Shown in pieces: positions 46,218 to 53,780 of a stretch of DNA of 64,000 nt. Origin of the DNA: Terriglobia bacterium. GTDB taxonomy: Bacteria; Acidobacteriota; Terriglobia; Terriglobales; Acidobacteriaceae. Every line of letters starts with the position of its first letter. The first letter of the stretch is position 1. The DNA is taken from the NCBI GenBank assembly GCA_020073015.1, contig JAIQFZ010000006.1, forward strand, positions 1 to 64,000, in the 5' to 3' direction. Under the pieces are notes generated by a model. It was not told where the DNA came from. It did no database searches and was given only the letters and a program-made list of their open reading frames with translations. A program made the position numbers and the translations under genes.

Positions 46218-46712
46218 GTGTCGTTTCGTACGCGAGATTTCCGCAGGCCGGATTTCGAGACTTTATGGCGGATTGACCAAGCGTGTTTCGATCCGCAGTT
46301 GGCGTACTCGCGGCTGGAGTTGGCGTTCTACATGCGGCGTCCCGGGGCGTTTACTCTGGTGGCGGAAAGCGAGGGCGGAGAGCTTGCTGGGGACGGGGAC
46401 TCCCCGCGGCGGATTCTTGGCTTCATCGTAGCGGAGGCGCGCCGCAAGACTGGACACATCATCACGATTGATGTCGTGGCAGAAGCAAGGCGCGGGGGCG
46501 TTGGCACGGGTTTGCTGCTCGCTGCCGAGCGGCGCTTGCAGCAGGCGGGCGCGGTCGTGGTCGAGTTGGAGACCCCGGTCAACAATGCGACCGCCATCCG
46601 CTTCTACAAACAGATGGGCTATTTCGTGGAGAAGACGGTTACCGGCTACTATTCGAACCAGATGGATGCACTGGTGATGAGGAAAGAACTGGAAATAGTC
46701 GCCCGGGGCTAA
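46218..46712 (+). CDS. GNAT-family N-acetyltransferase (RimI-like)
   Basis: This 164-aa enzyme has the acetyl-CoA-binding motif A (GHIITIDVVAEARRGGVGTGLLLAAERRL in segments at about 85-115), the VELETPVNNATAIRFYKQMGY motif B region and an YYSNQMDALVMRK end, all matching RimI-like protein N-acetyltransferases. The GTG at 46218 is chosen: it lies six bases after TACAAT and gives the usual N terminus (SFRTRDFRRPDFE). An ATG at 46191 would add nine residues but overlap the promoter. Confidence 0.85.
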   Translation: MSFRTRDFRRPDFETLWRIDQACFDPQLAYSRLELAFYMRRPGAFTLVAESEGGELAGDGDSPRRILGFIVAEARRKTGHIITIDVVAEARRGGVGTGLLLAAERRLQQAGAVVVELETPVNNATAIRFYKQMGYFVEKTVTGYYSNQMDALVMRKELEIVARG

Positions 46713-46724
46713 ACAGGGTTGGCT

Positions 46725-46842
46725 GAGTTTCAAGAAACGGGTTTGGGAAGGGCACGACTTCAGAGCCTGCCCGGAAGGGTGCCGGCAAGAGCCGCCAAAG
46801 ATGCGGGCTTTAGTCCTCGAGGGCCGCTTTTCTCAATCCTCA
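46725..46842 (+). repeat. Dispersed intergenic repeat, copy 1
   Basis: This segment matches the reverse complement of 62252-62350 over about 100 bases. Shared blocks include TTTGGGAAGGGCACG, AGAGCCGCCAAA, GGGCTTTAG and GCTTTTCTCAA. Both copies are non-coding and lie next to genes. Confidence 0.65.
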
Positions 46843-46915
46843 AAAGGGGAGCGGAGGTAGCAGTCGTAGATTCAACTCGCGACTCGCTGCTCGCGACTCA
46901 AAAAGGAATGGCTTC

Positions 46916-47731
46916 ATGAAAATCGCAATCCAGGGGGAACTCGGTTCTTTCAGTCACGAGGCGGCAGAGGCGATGGTGCGGGGCGCGAAGGTAGTGCCGT
47001 GTGCACGGTCGCTCGAGGTGTTTGAGCGCGTGACCCGGGGAACAGTGGGCGGCGCGGTGATTCCCATCGAAAATTCGTTGGCCGGTTCGGTCGCCGAACA
47101 TTTTGACCTGTTGCTGAGCCGCGACGTGCACATTGTGCGCGAGTTTCGTTTGCGCATCGTGCACAACCTGATCGCCCTGCCGGGAACGAAACTGCGCGAC
47201 GTGCGCCGGGTGTTTTCGCATCCGGTGGCGCTCGATCAGTGCCGCGACCTGTTCGCGAAGAATCGGAAGCTGGAACCAACGCCCTTTTACGACACGGCGG
47301 GCAGCGTGAAGCATGTGGTGGGGAGCGGATTGCGCGACGCGGCGGGCATTGCCAGCCGGCGCGCCGCCCAGGTGTACGGCGGTGAGATTTTGAAGGCGGG
47401 GATCGAGGACGATAAGAAGAACTTCACCCGCTTTTTTCTGATCCAGCGGGGCAAGCCGCGAGCGGCGCGCCATGCTACCAAGACTTCGCTGGCGTTCAGC
47501 GTGAAGAACATTCCGGGAGCGCTGTTCAAGGCGCTTAGCGTGTTTGCGCTGCGCGAGATCAGTCTGAGCAAGATCGAGTCGCGGCCCATGCGCGGGCGGC
47601 CGTGGGAGTACGTCTTCTTTGTGGACCTGTTGCGGGGCGACGACGAAGCGGCGCGCAATGCCCTGCGGCATCTGAGCGAAGTGGCGGAACCGGTCAAAGT
47701 GCTGGGGATTTATCCGGAGAGCAAGTCCTAG
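46916..47731 (+). CDS. pheA: Prephenate dehydratase
   Basis: This 271-aa monofunctional enzyme converts prephenate to phenylpyruvate in phenylalanine biosynthesis. The catalytic domain (1-180) has IQGELGSFSHEAA, AVIPIENSLAGSV and the conserved DTAGSVKHV and NFTRFFLI motifs. The C-terminal ACT domain (about 190-271) carries the allosteric ESRP signature and KTSLAFSV. It has no fused chorismate mutase. An AAAAAGGAATGGCTTC leader supplies the ribosome binding site. Confidence 0.94.
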   Translation: MKIAIQGELGSFSHEAAEAMVRGAKVVPCARSLEVFERVTRGTVGGAVIPIENSLAGSVAEHFDLLLSRDVHIVREFRLRIVHNLIALPGTKLRDVRRVFSHPVALDQCRDLFAKNRKLEPTPFYDTAGSVKHVVGSGLRDAAGIASRRAAQVYGGEILKAGIEDDKKNFTRFFLIQRGKPRAARHATKTSLAFSVKNIPGALFKALSVFALREISLSKIESRPMRGRPWEYVFFVDLLRGDDEAARNALRHLSEVAEPVKVLGIYPESKS

Positions 47732-47931
47732 GACGGCAGGGGTCAGGTCGCAGCTCTCAGGCAAACCTTCGAGCGCGTCCTCGTGGCGATGGCCACGCCG
47801 TCCGGACGGGCAGCGGAAAAGCTTGGATTCGGGTTGGCGCCGCGCTGTAACGCTGCGTGTCGCCCGCCCATCGGGTGCGATCGCCTGGGGTGCCCGGCAG
47901 TACCCAAGTAACTGACAAGCAGGAAATCCTT

Positions 47932-47962
47932 TTGTCAAACGCCGCACCGTACCAAATACTTT
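47932..47962 (+). promoter_or_regulatory. Possible promoter just upstream of the 300-aa secreted protein
   Basis: TTGTCA (47932-47937) and TACTTT (47957-47962) have a 19-base spacer, and the ATG lies five bases after the -10. No Shine-Dalgarno is seen, so the gene may be leaderless. Confidence 0.4.
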
Positions 47963-47967
47963 CCATT

Positions 47968-48870
47968 ATGAAGAATCCATCTTTGTTGGGGATTTGGTTT
48001 CTGCTGTGTGCGGTTGGCCTGTGGGCGCAGCCGCCCCGGACTTTCGATTGGGTGCGGGCCAGTGATGAGATGGTGCAACTCGATCCGTCGGACTTCCACG
48101 CCGGGCGGGTCTACCGGCCCGGGGCTCAGGGTGGCAACATGCACGTCCTAATTCATGCCAGGCAGCCGGTGACGCTGGCCATGACCTGGGCGCACGAGTG
48201 GAATGACGCGTTGCTGCATCCGGAGACACTCGGGAATTTGGAGTATCGTTGCGTGCGCGAGCACGTGGTGGACACGACCTACGAATGCCATCTTCCCTCC
48301 GACCGGCCGATGGTGCTGGTGCTCCACGATGAACGCACGCCGGATCGCGCGATCCTGCAGGGAATCGGCGCGATCATGGGCAGAGTAGGAGCCAGGCAAC
48401 TGGTTTCTCCTAACGAAGTGCAGATCACCTATCACAGTTGGCAGTGCGTGCAGAACTGCGTCCAGCCGGAGTACCAGTGGTTTCGCGTGGTGAAGGAAAA
48501 ATACGATATCACGCCCGCCCCGAAGCTTTACAGCGTGCTCACCCCGGAATACGACGGCCAGCGGATGTGGGTGAAGATCAAGGCCGGCGCGCCGATGACG
48601 GTTGCGGTATTGCCTTCGAAGACAGCCGATCAGGTCTACGACAAGCCGGAGACGCTCGCGTCCGCACTTTCACAAACGGTCTGCAAACAGCGGGGCGTGC
48701 AGTCGATGGAATTCGAGTGCAGAATCAATCGAGCGGATGGTCCACAGTCGCTGATCGTTCTACCGGAGTCACCGGTCCGTTCCCATAAGAAGGCGGAGAT
48801 CGAGTTTCAGGCCGTGAAGTGCACCGCGAACTGCGAGTTGATCCCGAGCGAGAGCGCCGACAGTCAGTAG
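47968..48870 (+). CDS. Secreted protein of unknown function, 300 aa
   Basis: It has a signal peptide (ending near VGLWAQPPR). The mature protein has two similar halves, each ending with a Cys pair: CVREHVVDTTYECHLPS in the first and CKQRGVQSMEFECRINR in the second. Each is followed by a hydrophobic V/L-rich strand and an ARQ/SHKKAE turn with a further Cys-containing VQNC/TANC motif. This points to an internal duplication with disulphides. No family was recognised. The start is placed at the ATG directly before the signal peptide; an upstream open extension lacks similarity to anything. Confidence 0.7.
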   Translation: MKNPSLLGIWFLLCAVGLWAQPPRTFDWVRASDEMVQLDPSDFHAGRVYRPGAQGGNMHVLIHARQPVTLAMTWAHEWNDALLHPETLGNLEYRCVREHVVDTTYECHLPSDRPMVLVLHDERTPDRAILQGIGAIMGRVGARQLVSPNEVQITYHSWQCVQNCVQPEYQWFRVVKEKYDITPAPKLYSVLTPEYDGQRMWVKIKAGAPMTVAVLPSKTADQVYDKPETLASALSQTVCKQRGVQSMEFECRINRADGPQSLIVLPESPVRSHKKAEIEFQAVKCTANCELIPSESADSQ

Positions 48871-49055
48871 GCGAATTCCATTCATTGCAAGTACACGATG
48901 TGCGAGGCACCCGGTCCGAAGAACGCGGACAGCAGTGTCTGCGCTACCTGGAAGGCGTTTATACCAGCAGTCGGGGATCGTTGGTGCAATCGCGATGTTT
49001 CGCCAGTTGACCAGGACCTTCCGCAGGAACCGTCTTAGTTCCAAATTGCGAGTGA

Positions 49056-49061
49056 TAGGAT
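49056..49061 (+). promoter_or_regulatory. -10 box six bases before a start codon
   Basis: TAGGAT precedes the ATG of the basic 80-aa gene by six bases, with no Shine-Dalgarno between. No good -35 is visible. Confidence 0.35.
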
Positions 49062-49067
49062 TGATTC

Positions 49068-49310
49068 ATGCCAAAAACACTGATGCAGTCTGTAGTTAGC
49101 CAACTCCAGAACGAACGCAGACGACTTGAGGATGAACTGCACCGCGTAACAGCCGCCCTGACCGCCTTCGGGACGGTCTACATGCGTGGAAGCAAACCGA
49201 AAGCTGCTGTTGCAACTCGCAAAAAGCGAACGATCTCGGCTGCAGGACGCAGGAAAATAGCGGCAGCCCAGAGGGCACGATGGGCGAAAGTTAGGGCAGC
49301 TAAGAAATGA
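49068..49310 (+). CDS. Small basic coiled-coil protein
   Basis: This 80-aa protein has an N-terminal amphipathic helix (VVSQLQNERRRLEDELHRVTAAL) and a very basic C-terminal tail: RKKRTISAAGRRKIAAAQRARWAK. The tail resembles the small nucleic-acid-binding proteins with an SAAGRRKIAAAQRARWAK core common in Acidobacteriota. A DNA-binding or nucleoid role is inferred from the charge pattern only. Ends 123 bases before the next gene. Confidence 0.72.
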   Translation: MPKTLMQSVVSQLQNERRRLEDELHRVTAALTAFGTVYMRGSKPKAAVATRKKRTISAAGRRKIAAAQRARWAKVRAAKK

Positions 49311-49433
49311 AAAGGTCCGAGCTTCGACCCTACTACCACCAGTACCTTAAACGATACGAGAGGACGTTATTGAAAGAAGGCGGCGAGTGATAGAATTCTT
49401 CTAATAAGCCCCGATTGGTGAGGCTGGGGTGTT

Positions 49434-49967
49434 GTGATGAAAATCTATGAGCACGAGTTCGCTCACTCTTATGAGCACTCCAAGAGCATTTGGCGGTACA
49501 GTTCGGCGTCCTTCCTCCAATCCCTGACCACTGCGTTGGTCCTAGGTTCGATGGCTGCGCTCATTGGATTGGCCGCGAGCGCTGCTTTGTACTATAGCCA
49601 CGTCGCGTGGTACATAAGCTTGGCGGCCGGGCCACTAGTGGACACGCTAGTCGTCATTTGCCTGGCGACGATTGCGCTCGAACAAGCCCGCAAGCGATCC
49701 ATCCGGCGCACCCTGGAACTCTCCTTTCTGAACCATCACGTTCGCAACGCTCTTACCCAGATGATGATGGCTTCGAACCTCACCGATGCTGACGAGCAGG
49801 ACCGCTTCATTCGGGAGGCGGTCAGCCGCATTTCCGAAGCTTTGTTCCGAGTCGCGAACAGTGCGGATCTAACCGGGCTCTCTCTCGAAGTCGATCTCAG
49901 GGGCACAGAACTGACCCAGGAAGGAGAAGAGCGAGAAAAGAATGTGGGGGCGAGAAGGGCCGGGTGA
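49434..49967 (+). CDS. Two-helix membrane protein with a lone histidine-kinase-like dimerisation helix
   Basis: This 177-aa protein has two transmembrane segments (about 37-60 and 68-88), then a cytoplasmic helix ELSFLNHHVRNALTQMMMASN. That helix resembles the phosphoacceptor helix of sensor kinases, with His followed by an RN-A-L pattern (candidate H102 or H103). No ATP-binding domain follows; the protein ends after about 75 residues. It may be a phosphotransfer partner or a degenerate kinase. There is no strong ribosome binding site (GGTGTTGTG precedes the ATG). Confidence 0.68.
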   Translation: MMKIYEHEFAHSYEHSKSIWRYSSASFLQSLTTALVLGSMAALIGLAASAALYYSHVAWYISLAAGPLVDTLVVICLATIALEQARKRSIRRTLELSFLNHHVRNALTQMMMASNLTDADEQDRFIREAVSRISEALFRVANSADLTGLSLEVDLRGTELTQEGEEREKNVGARRAG

Positions 49968-50147
49968 CCAGATTCTCTCATCCTCGCATCATTGACGGTG
50001 GGGCACCCCCGGATCATTAGTCTTACCAAAGCTGGAGCAGCCCTCGCGGGGAAAGAGTCCGACCTTCGAGCCCATCAGGTTCGATTACAACTGCACTAAG
50101 GATCGCACCGCCGTTCAACGAGGCGGAGTTGGCGAGAGATAGAAGCG

Positions 50148-50153
50148 TATAAT
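50148..50153 (+). promoter_or_regulatory. Perfect -10 box upstream of a small Cys-rich gene
   Basis: TATAAT lies 30 bases before the ATG at 50184. The -35 region (GGAGTT at 17-base spacing) is poor. Confidence 0.4.
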
Positions 50154-50183
50154 GGTCTCGCACATTGAGAGTTGGAATATGCA

Positions 50184-50390
50184 ATGTCAGCCAGCAGTTC
50201 TACGCCCACTCCTCATCAAATCTCTATCCTAATGACGGCCACAGGCCGTTTTCTAACATGCAGGAATTGCAGCCTAAGCTTTGAATTTCCAACCGGGATG
50301 CCTTACCGCACACTTGCAGAACAGTTCGAATCTCATTCCTGCGACAGCTGCACAGTCCCGCTAAAAGGTGGAGGGCCGCGAGTCGGCTAG
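50184..50390 (+). CDS. Small Cys-containing protein, possibly zinc-binding
   Basis: This 68-aa protein has CRNC and, 30 residues later, HSCDSC; together these could coordinate a zinc ion. Between them is a short FEFPTGMPYRTLAEQFES segment. The predicted length and Cys spacing fit a zinc-ribbon-like fold, but no family was recognised. The ATG at 50184 is preferred to a TTG at 50172. Confidence 0.5.
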   Translation: MSASSSTPTPHQISILMTATGRFLTCRNCSLSFEFPTGMPYRTLAEQFESHSCDSCTVPLKGGGPRVG

Positions 50391-50580
50391 TGAAGGCGCT
50401 TGGTGGGCATCGCTTTATGATTGAGGTCACCGACGGTTGCCTTTGGTCTGAAGGAAAATAATCAAGCGACACGAGACCTGACCTTCTCCCCCTGCGTTCC
50501 CGATGGTCGTCGAACCGCTGTTCAGTTGACGCAATCAGGTCTGTTCTCGACAGTAATCCTCTGGCAGGCGACAATCGGGG

Positions 50581-50997
50581 ATGGAAGAAGAACGAGCTGA
50601 CGCTGTTTCGTCCATTGCTGCTGTCCGACAGGAGTGGCTGGACGCAGTGAAAGCCGGTGATGCTGAGCGGCTCGCCGCGCTGGTAACTGACGACGTTGTC
50701 GTAGTGCATGGCAACGGACGTTGTGTCCGCGGTAGAGACGAGTTGAAGGTAGATTTTCTGCGTGGTTTCGAAGCATTCTCGATTGAGCAGAATGTCTCGT
50801 CGGTCGAAATTGTCATTCGCGGTGCGTGGGCTTTTGAGATCTGTGAAGTCGAAAGCAAGTTCACCCCAAATTGCGGAGGCGAATCAACGCACGTTCAATC
50901 CACCACCGTTGTCGCGCTTAATCGGCAGTCGGACGGGTCATGGAAAGTCGGACGTGTACTTGGGATACTCCATTCACCGCTTCCGAGTTCGAAGTAG
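50581..50997 (+). CDS. NTF2-like/SnoaL-type protein (DUF4440-like)
   Basis: This 138-aa protein matches the cone-shaped NTF2-like fold. The N-terminal helix pair AVRQEWLDAVKAGDAERLAALVTDDVVVVHGNG is diagnostic of the DUF4440/SnoaL-like group, and the end STTVVALNRQSDGSWKVGRV is the typical last strand pair. Members include ketosteroid-isomerase-like enzymes and small binding proteins; no catalytic assignment is possible. No signal peptide is seen. Confidence 0.8.
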   Translation: MEEERADAVSSIAAVRQEWLDAVKAGDAERLAALVTDDVVVVHGNGRCVRGRDELKVDFLRGFEAFSIEQNVSSVEIVIRGAWAFEICEVESKFTPNCGGESTHVQSTTVVALNRQSDGSWKVGRVLGILHSPLPSSK

Positions 50998-51210
50998 CCT
51001 GCCGACATCCGCCGCGCTTGCCGGTGTTTCTCCGGCAACGAATCTTCTCTATATATTCCGCAGACTGACCCTAACGCTTAATTGGCGAAAATCGCGATTA
51101 CACTCAGGACCCCGCCCCGGCAGGCCGGGGGACCGTAGTTGGTGCTGACGCCTGTTTACGTCAGCTATGACAGGCACAACGAAAAAGCCCCAAAGTCGAG
51201 CTTGCTACCT

Positions 51211-51921
51211 TCATGAGAAGAACGCGACCACGCCGCCGATGACATCTTGCAACCCGTGGGCCAGCACTCCGGGGCGCAGACTCTTCCGCCAGTAGGCAAG
51301 CAGTCCCAGCAGCCATCCCTGGACCATGACGACGACCATGATCTTGTGGTAGTACCCGTGGGCGAGCCCAAAGGCCACCCCTTGCAGGACGACAGCGAAT
51401 ACTCGGCTGCCGGTCCAGGCGCTGAATTGTCGGGTCAAATATCCACGGAAGACGAGCTCTTCACAAAACCCGCCCGTCGCTGCGAGTCCTAGCCATATTA
51501 GAAGCTCGAACCCGGTCTTGGGAGTGATATTGGCCAGGGTGCTATCAGCGTTGCCCCCAAGGAGATAAGCCAGAACTCCTACGAGCGGGACTGCGACAAC
51601 CAGAAATCCGATGGCTAGTCCTAAATCTCTGAAGAACGCGCCGAGTGTCTGCCAACGGCCGGAAACCAAAGTGCCTATCGAGAGGCCGCGGCGTCTGAGT
51701 GCGGGCCAGATCAAGAGAACCACAAACCACTCTTCCACCAGTATGGTGAAATAGCCTGAGAGTCGGGAACTTATGCCTGGCACATGCGCGTTCGGAAGCC
51801 CGTGCTGGTACGCGCTCGCGATAGACCCTACAGCTATAGGCACTAGCACCAGTACGGTATGCCACCAGGGTGCGAGAGGCTCTCCCGGAGTATCCGCGCA
51901 CGGTATTGCTAAGCTCGACAT
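51211..51921 (-). CDS. CPBP-family intramembrane metalloprotease
   Basis: This 236-aa membrane protein has about six transmembrane helices and the CPBP (CAAX protease/bacteriocin-processing, Abi) motifs: EE in GGFCEELVFRGYL (E154, E155, R159), an H in FGLAHGYYH and a final H in LAHGLQDVIGG. These residues bind the active-site metal. Substrates in bacteria are mostly unknown. The ATG at 51921 is chosen over upstream in-frame starts because it is preceded by GAGGAAGACACA. Confidence 0.86.
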   Translation of the reverse strand: MSSLAIPCADTPGEPLAPWWHTVLVLVPIAVGSIASAYQHGLPNAHVPGISSRLSGYFTILVEEWFVVLLIWPALRRRGLSIGTLVSGRWQTLGAFFRDLGLAIGFLVVAVPLVGVLAYLLGGNADSTLANITPKTGFELLIWLGLAATGGFCEELVFRGYLTRQFSAWTGSRVFAVVLQGVAFGLAHGYYHKIMVVVMVQGWLLGLLAYWRKSLRPGVLAHGLQDVIGGVVAFFS

Positions 51922-52106
51922 TGTGTCTTCCTCGTCTCTCGCATGTTTAGGGAGCGCAACTGCACATGGGAGGGAAACAATATCATGCGAATGGATCAGT
52001 TCAGCCCGCCGACCGCGGCGATCAGCAAGCTTCATTCCGCCATCGTTTTGACCATAAGTCAAGGGATCGGGAAAGCCTTGAGCGTCTCTTGTCGGTTGTC
52101 GCTGAT

Positions 52107-52505
52107 CTAGTTGCAGGCCAGGGTCGCCGCTCGCACGACTTGGCGTCCGTTATTCTTACTGGCTGGCAGAGTTGCCGTCACCGTGACTGGAGTGGGAGCG
52201 GAAGTGATGCAGGTGGCTGTGCCGAAAGTCGAGTCCTGCGCGTTGCTGATGGTGATACTCACCGGGTCGGACACCGACCAGGTGACGTCCATGAGGTTCG
52301 ACGCTAAAGCACTGCACCCTGCGGTTAGATTACCGCCCCATGCCAGGAAACGCTGTGAATTTCCCGGTGGTGGGGTCGCGTGGTCGGCAGTCGCCGTCGG
52401 CGGCGAGACGCTGAGAGACCCAAAAGAGCAGTCGTGAGTACTAATGCCGCAACCAGCGAGCGGAAGCACCAGGGAGAGAGCGAAGGTGAGTCGCCAGCAT
52501 TTCAT
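52107..52505 (-). CDS. Small lipoprotein with a bacterial Ig-like domain
   Basis: This 132-aa protein has a lipoprotein signal (FALSLVLPLAGC, with the lipidated Cys about residue 20), so it is membrane-anchored. The rest is a single beta-rich domain with Ig/BIG2-like features: LSVSPPTATADH, VTWSVSDPVSITISNAQDS and a final VTVTATLPAS. Four further cysteines may form disulphides. On its strand, TATACT (52515-52520) lies nine bases upstream of the ATG, so the transcript would begin almost at the start codon. Confidence 0.72.
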   Translation of the reverse strand: MKCWRLTFALSLVLPLAGCGISTHDCSFGSLSVSPPTATADHATPPPGNSQRFLAWGGNLTAGCSALASNLMDVTWSVSDPVSITISNAQDSTFGTATCITSAPTPVTVTATLPASKNNGRQVVRAATLACN

Positions 52506-52520
52506 AACAAATATAGTATA

Positions 52521-53200
52521 CGGCGGCGAAACGTCGATTGTGCTGGAGTTTGGGTTTAGTGATTCCCTTTTGGGAACGCCTAAACTCAACGGTAGGCTGC
52601 TCGGAAGGAAGCCCTCTTGTGCACTCTCCAGCGGTCGATCCAAGAATGTGCCGCCCTGTTGTTTGATACGCCGCCGCCGCTTCGTCAACGATTCGGGTCA
52701 CGGGACGGAGGGCCTGTTTGCGCCAGCGATGCGCCCTCCTGCTCCCGACAACACGTCAGCCAGAAGGAAACCAGGAGTTACTATGATGGTGGACGGATTC
52801 TGCTGCGAACTTCCCGGGTTGGCGGACGGGGTCTTCCAATCAATCGTTGCTGTGGATCCGAAGGCGAGGTTTCACGATCCCTTGCGCAACTGGTCTCGGC
52901 CAGATTCGGCCGCCTCTGGCTCTGTCTATCAGTATTTGTCTTCAGCGTCATCGCCTCACCGTGCCAGGGCACCTGTAAACAGCCGACCACCCAACGTGGC
53001 TTCAGAAGTGGGAGGAGAGGCAACTGCCGCACTCCCAGCGACACGATCAGCTGCGATTCAAGGTTTCGAGCCCATTAACCCGTCACTGGCGTTGTGCTCA
53101 TTCATCACAGGCGCGTGTGAGGCAACACACGGCGGGAACCGCGCGTGCGTTCTAGCCTGAGGGTGGGCCGTTCTGGTCCAAAGCCAGAAGGAGGGCTTTT
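52521..53200. other. 680-bp stretch without a supported gene
   Basis: Overlapping reading frames occur on both strands, but none shows a signal peptide at its start, family-like sequence or a ribosome binding site. A decayed gene is possible because one plus-strand frame contains an isolated hydrophobic segment near 52905-52950. The last 20 bases supply AGAAGGAGG for the next gene. Confidence 0.4.
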
Positions 53201-53563
53201 ATGCGTCAGATTCTTGTTATCTTGCTGTGTGTCTTCATGCTAGGCGCTTTTTCCGTAGCCGAAAATCAGTTGGGAATCGCTGACACCTATAAGGTCAGCT
53301 TTTCAGAGAAGGTGCGGGTGGCGGACACGTTGCTGCCCAAGGGGGATTACGAGATCCGTCACGTGATGGAGGGCACGGACCACATCATGGTGTTCCGGCA
53401 ATTGGGAACGAAGAAGCCGGTCGAGGTGCGCGCGAAGTGCACACTGGTTCCCTTGAGCGCGAAGGCCAATGACGATCAGAAGACTTTCATCTTGAATGCG
53501 GCCAACGAGCGAGTTCTGCACGAACTGATTTTCAAAGGCGACCGCGCGAAGCACGTGTTCTAG
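53201..53563 (+). CDS. Small secreted protein of unknown function, 120 aa
   Basis: It has a signal peptide (LLCVFMLGAFSVAENQ), then a beta-rich domain beginning with TYKVSFSEKVRVADTLLPKGDYEIRHV, with an HIMVFRQL strand and a C-terminal LHELIFKGDRAKHVF. This pattern recurs in small secreted proteins of Acidobacteriota, but no function is known. A strong AGAAGGAGG ribosome binding site precedes the ATG. Confidence 0.75.
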   Translation: MRQILVILLCVFMLGAFSVAENQLGIADTYKVSFSEKVRVADTLLPKGDYEIRHVMEGTDHIMVFRQLGTKKPVEVRAKCTLVPLSAKANDDQKTFILNAANERVLHELIFKGDRAKHVF

Positions 53564-53672
53564 TTGGACGCGTGGAACCGAGAAGTAACCGATTCTTTTG
53601 ACGGGGACGCGCAGGAGGGGAGCGCGTCCTCGGAAGACCGGCACGAGCGTGAGGCCGAACCCCCTCCGTGTC

Positions 53673-53700
53673 TTGCAAAAAGGCAAAAAAGGTCTAGAAT
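53673..53700 (+). promoter_or_regulatory. Promoter upstream of lon
   Basis: TTGCAA (53673-53678) and TAGAAT (53695-53700) are separated by 16 bases, 80 bases before the lon start codon. No CIRCE-type operator is seen. Confidence 0.55.
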
Positions 53701-53704
53701 TCAA

Positions 53705-53735
53705 CAGCCTAGCTTAAGAGGCTGCATCTTTTTTG
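53705..53735 (+). terminator. Intrinsic-terminator-like hairpin between the secreted-protein gene and lon
   Basis: The 6-bp stem CAGCCT / AGGCTG with an 8-base loop is followed by CATCTTTTTTG. It lies 141 bases after the previous gene, but also directly at the predicted start point of the promoter at 53673-53700. Confidence 0.6.
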
Positions 53736-53780
53736 TACCCGAGCTCATCCAAAGTTGAGTAAAACTCACTCAAGGCACAT

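Noticed and set aside
52444-53160. 238-codon plus-strand frame
   Set aside because: It begins antisense to the lipoprotein gene, lacks a ribosome binding site and shows no protein-like pattern; the region is better left unannotated.
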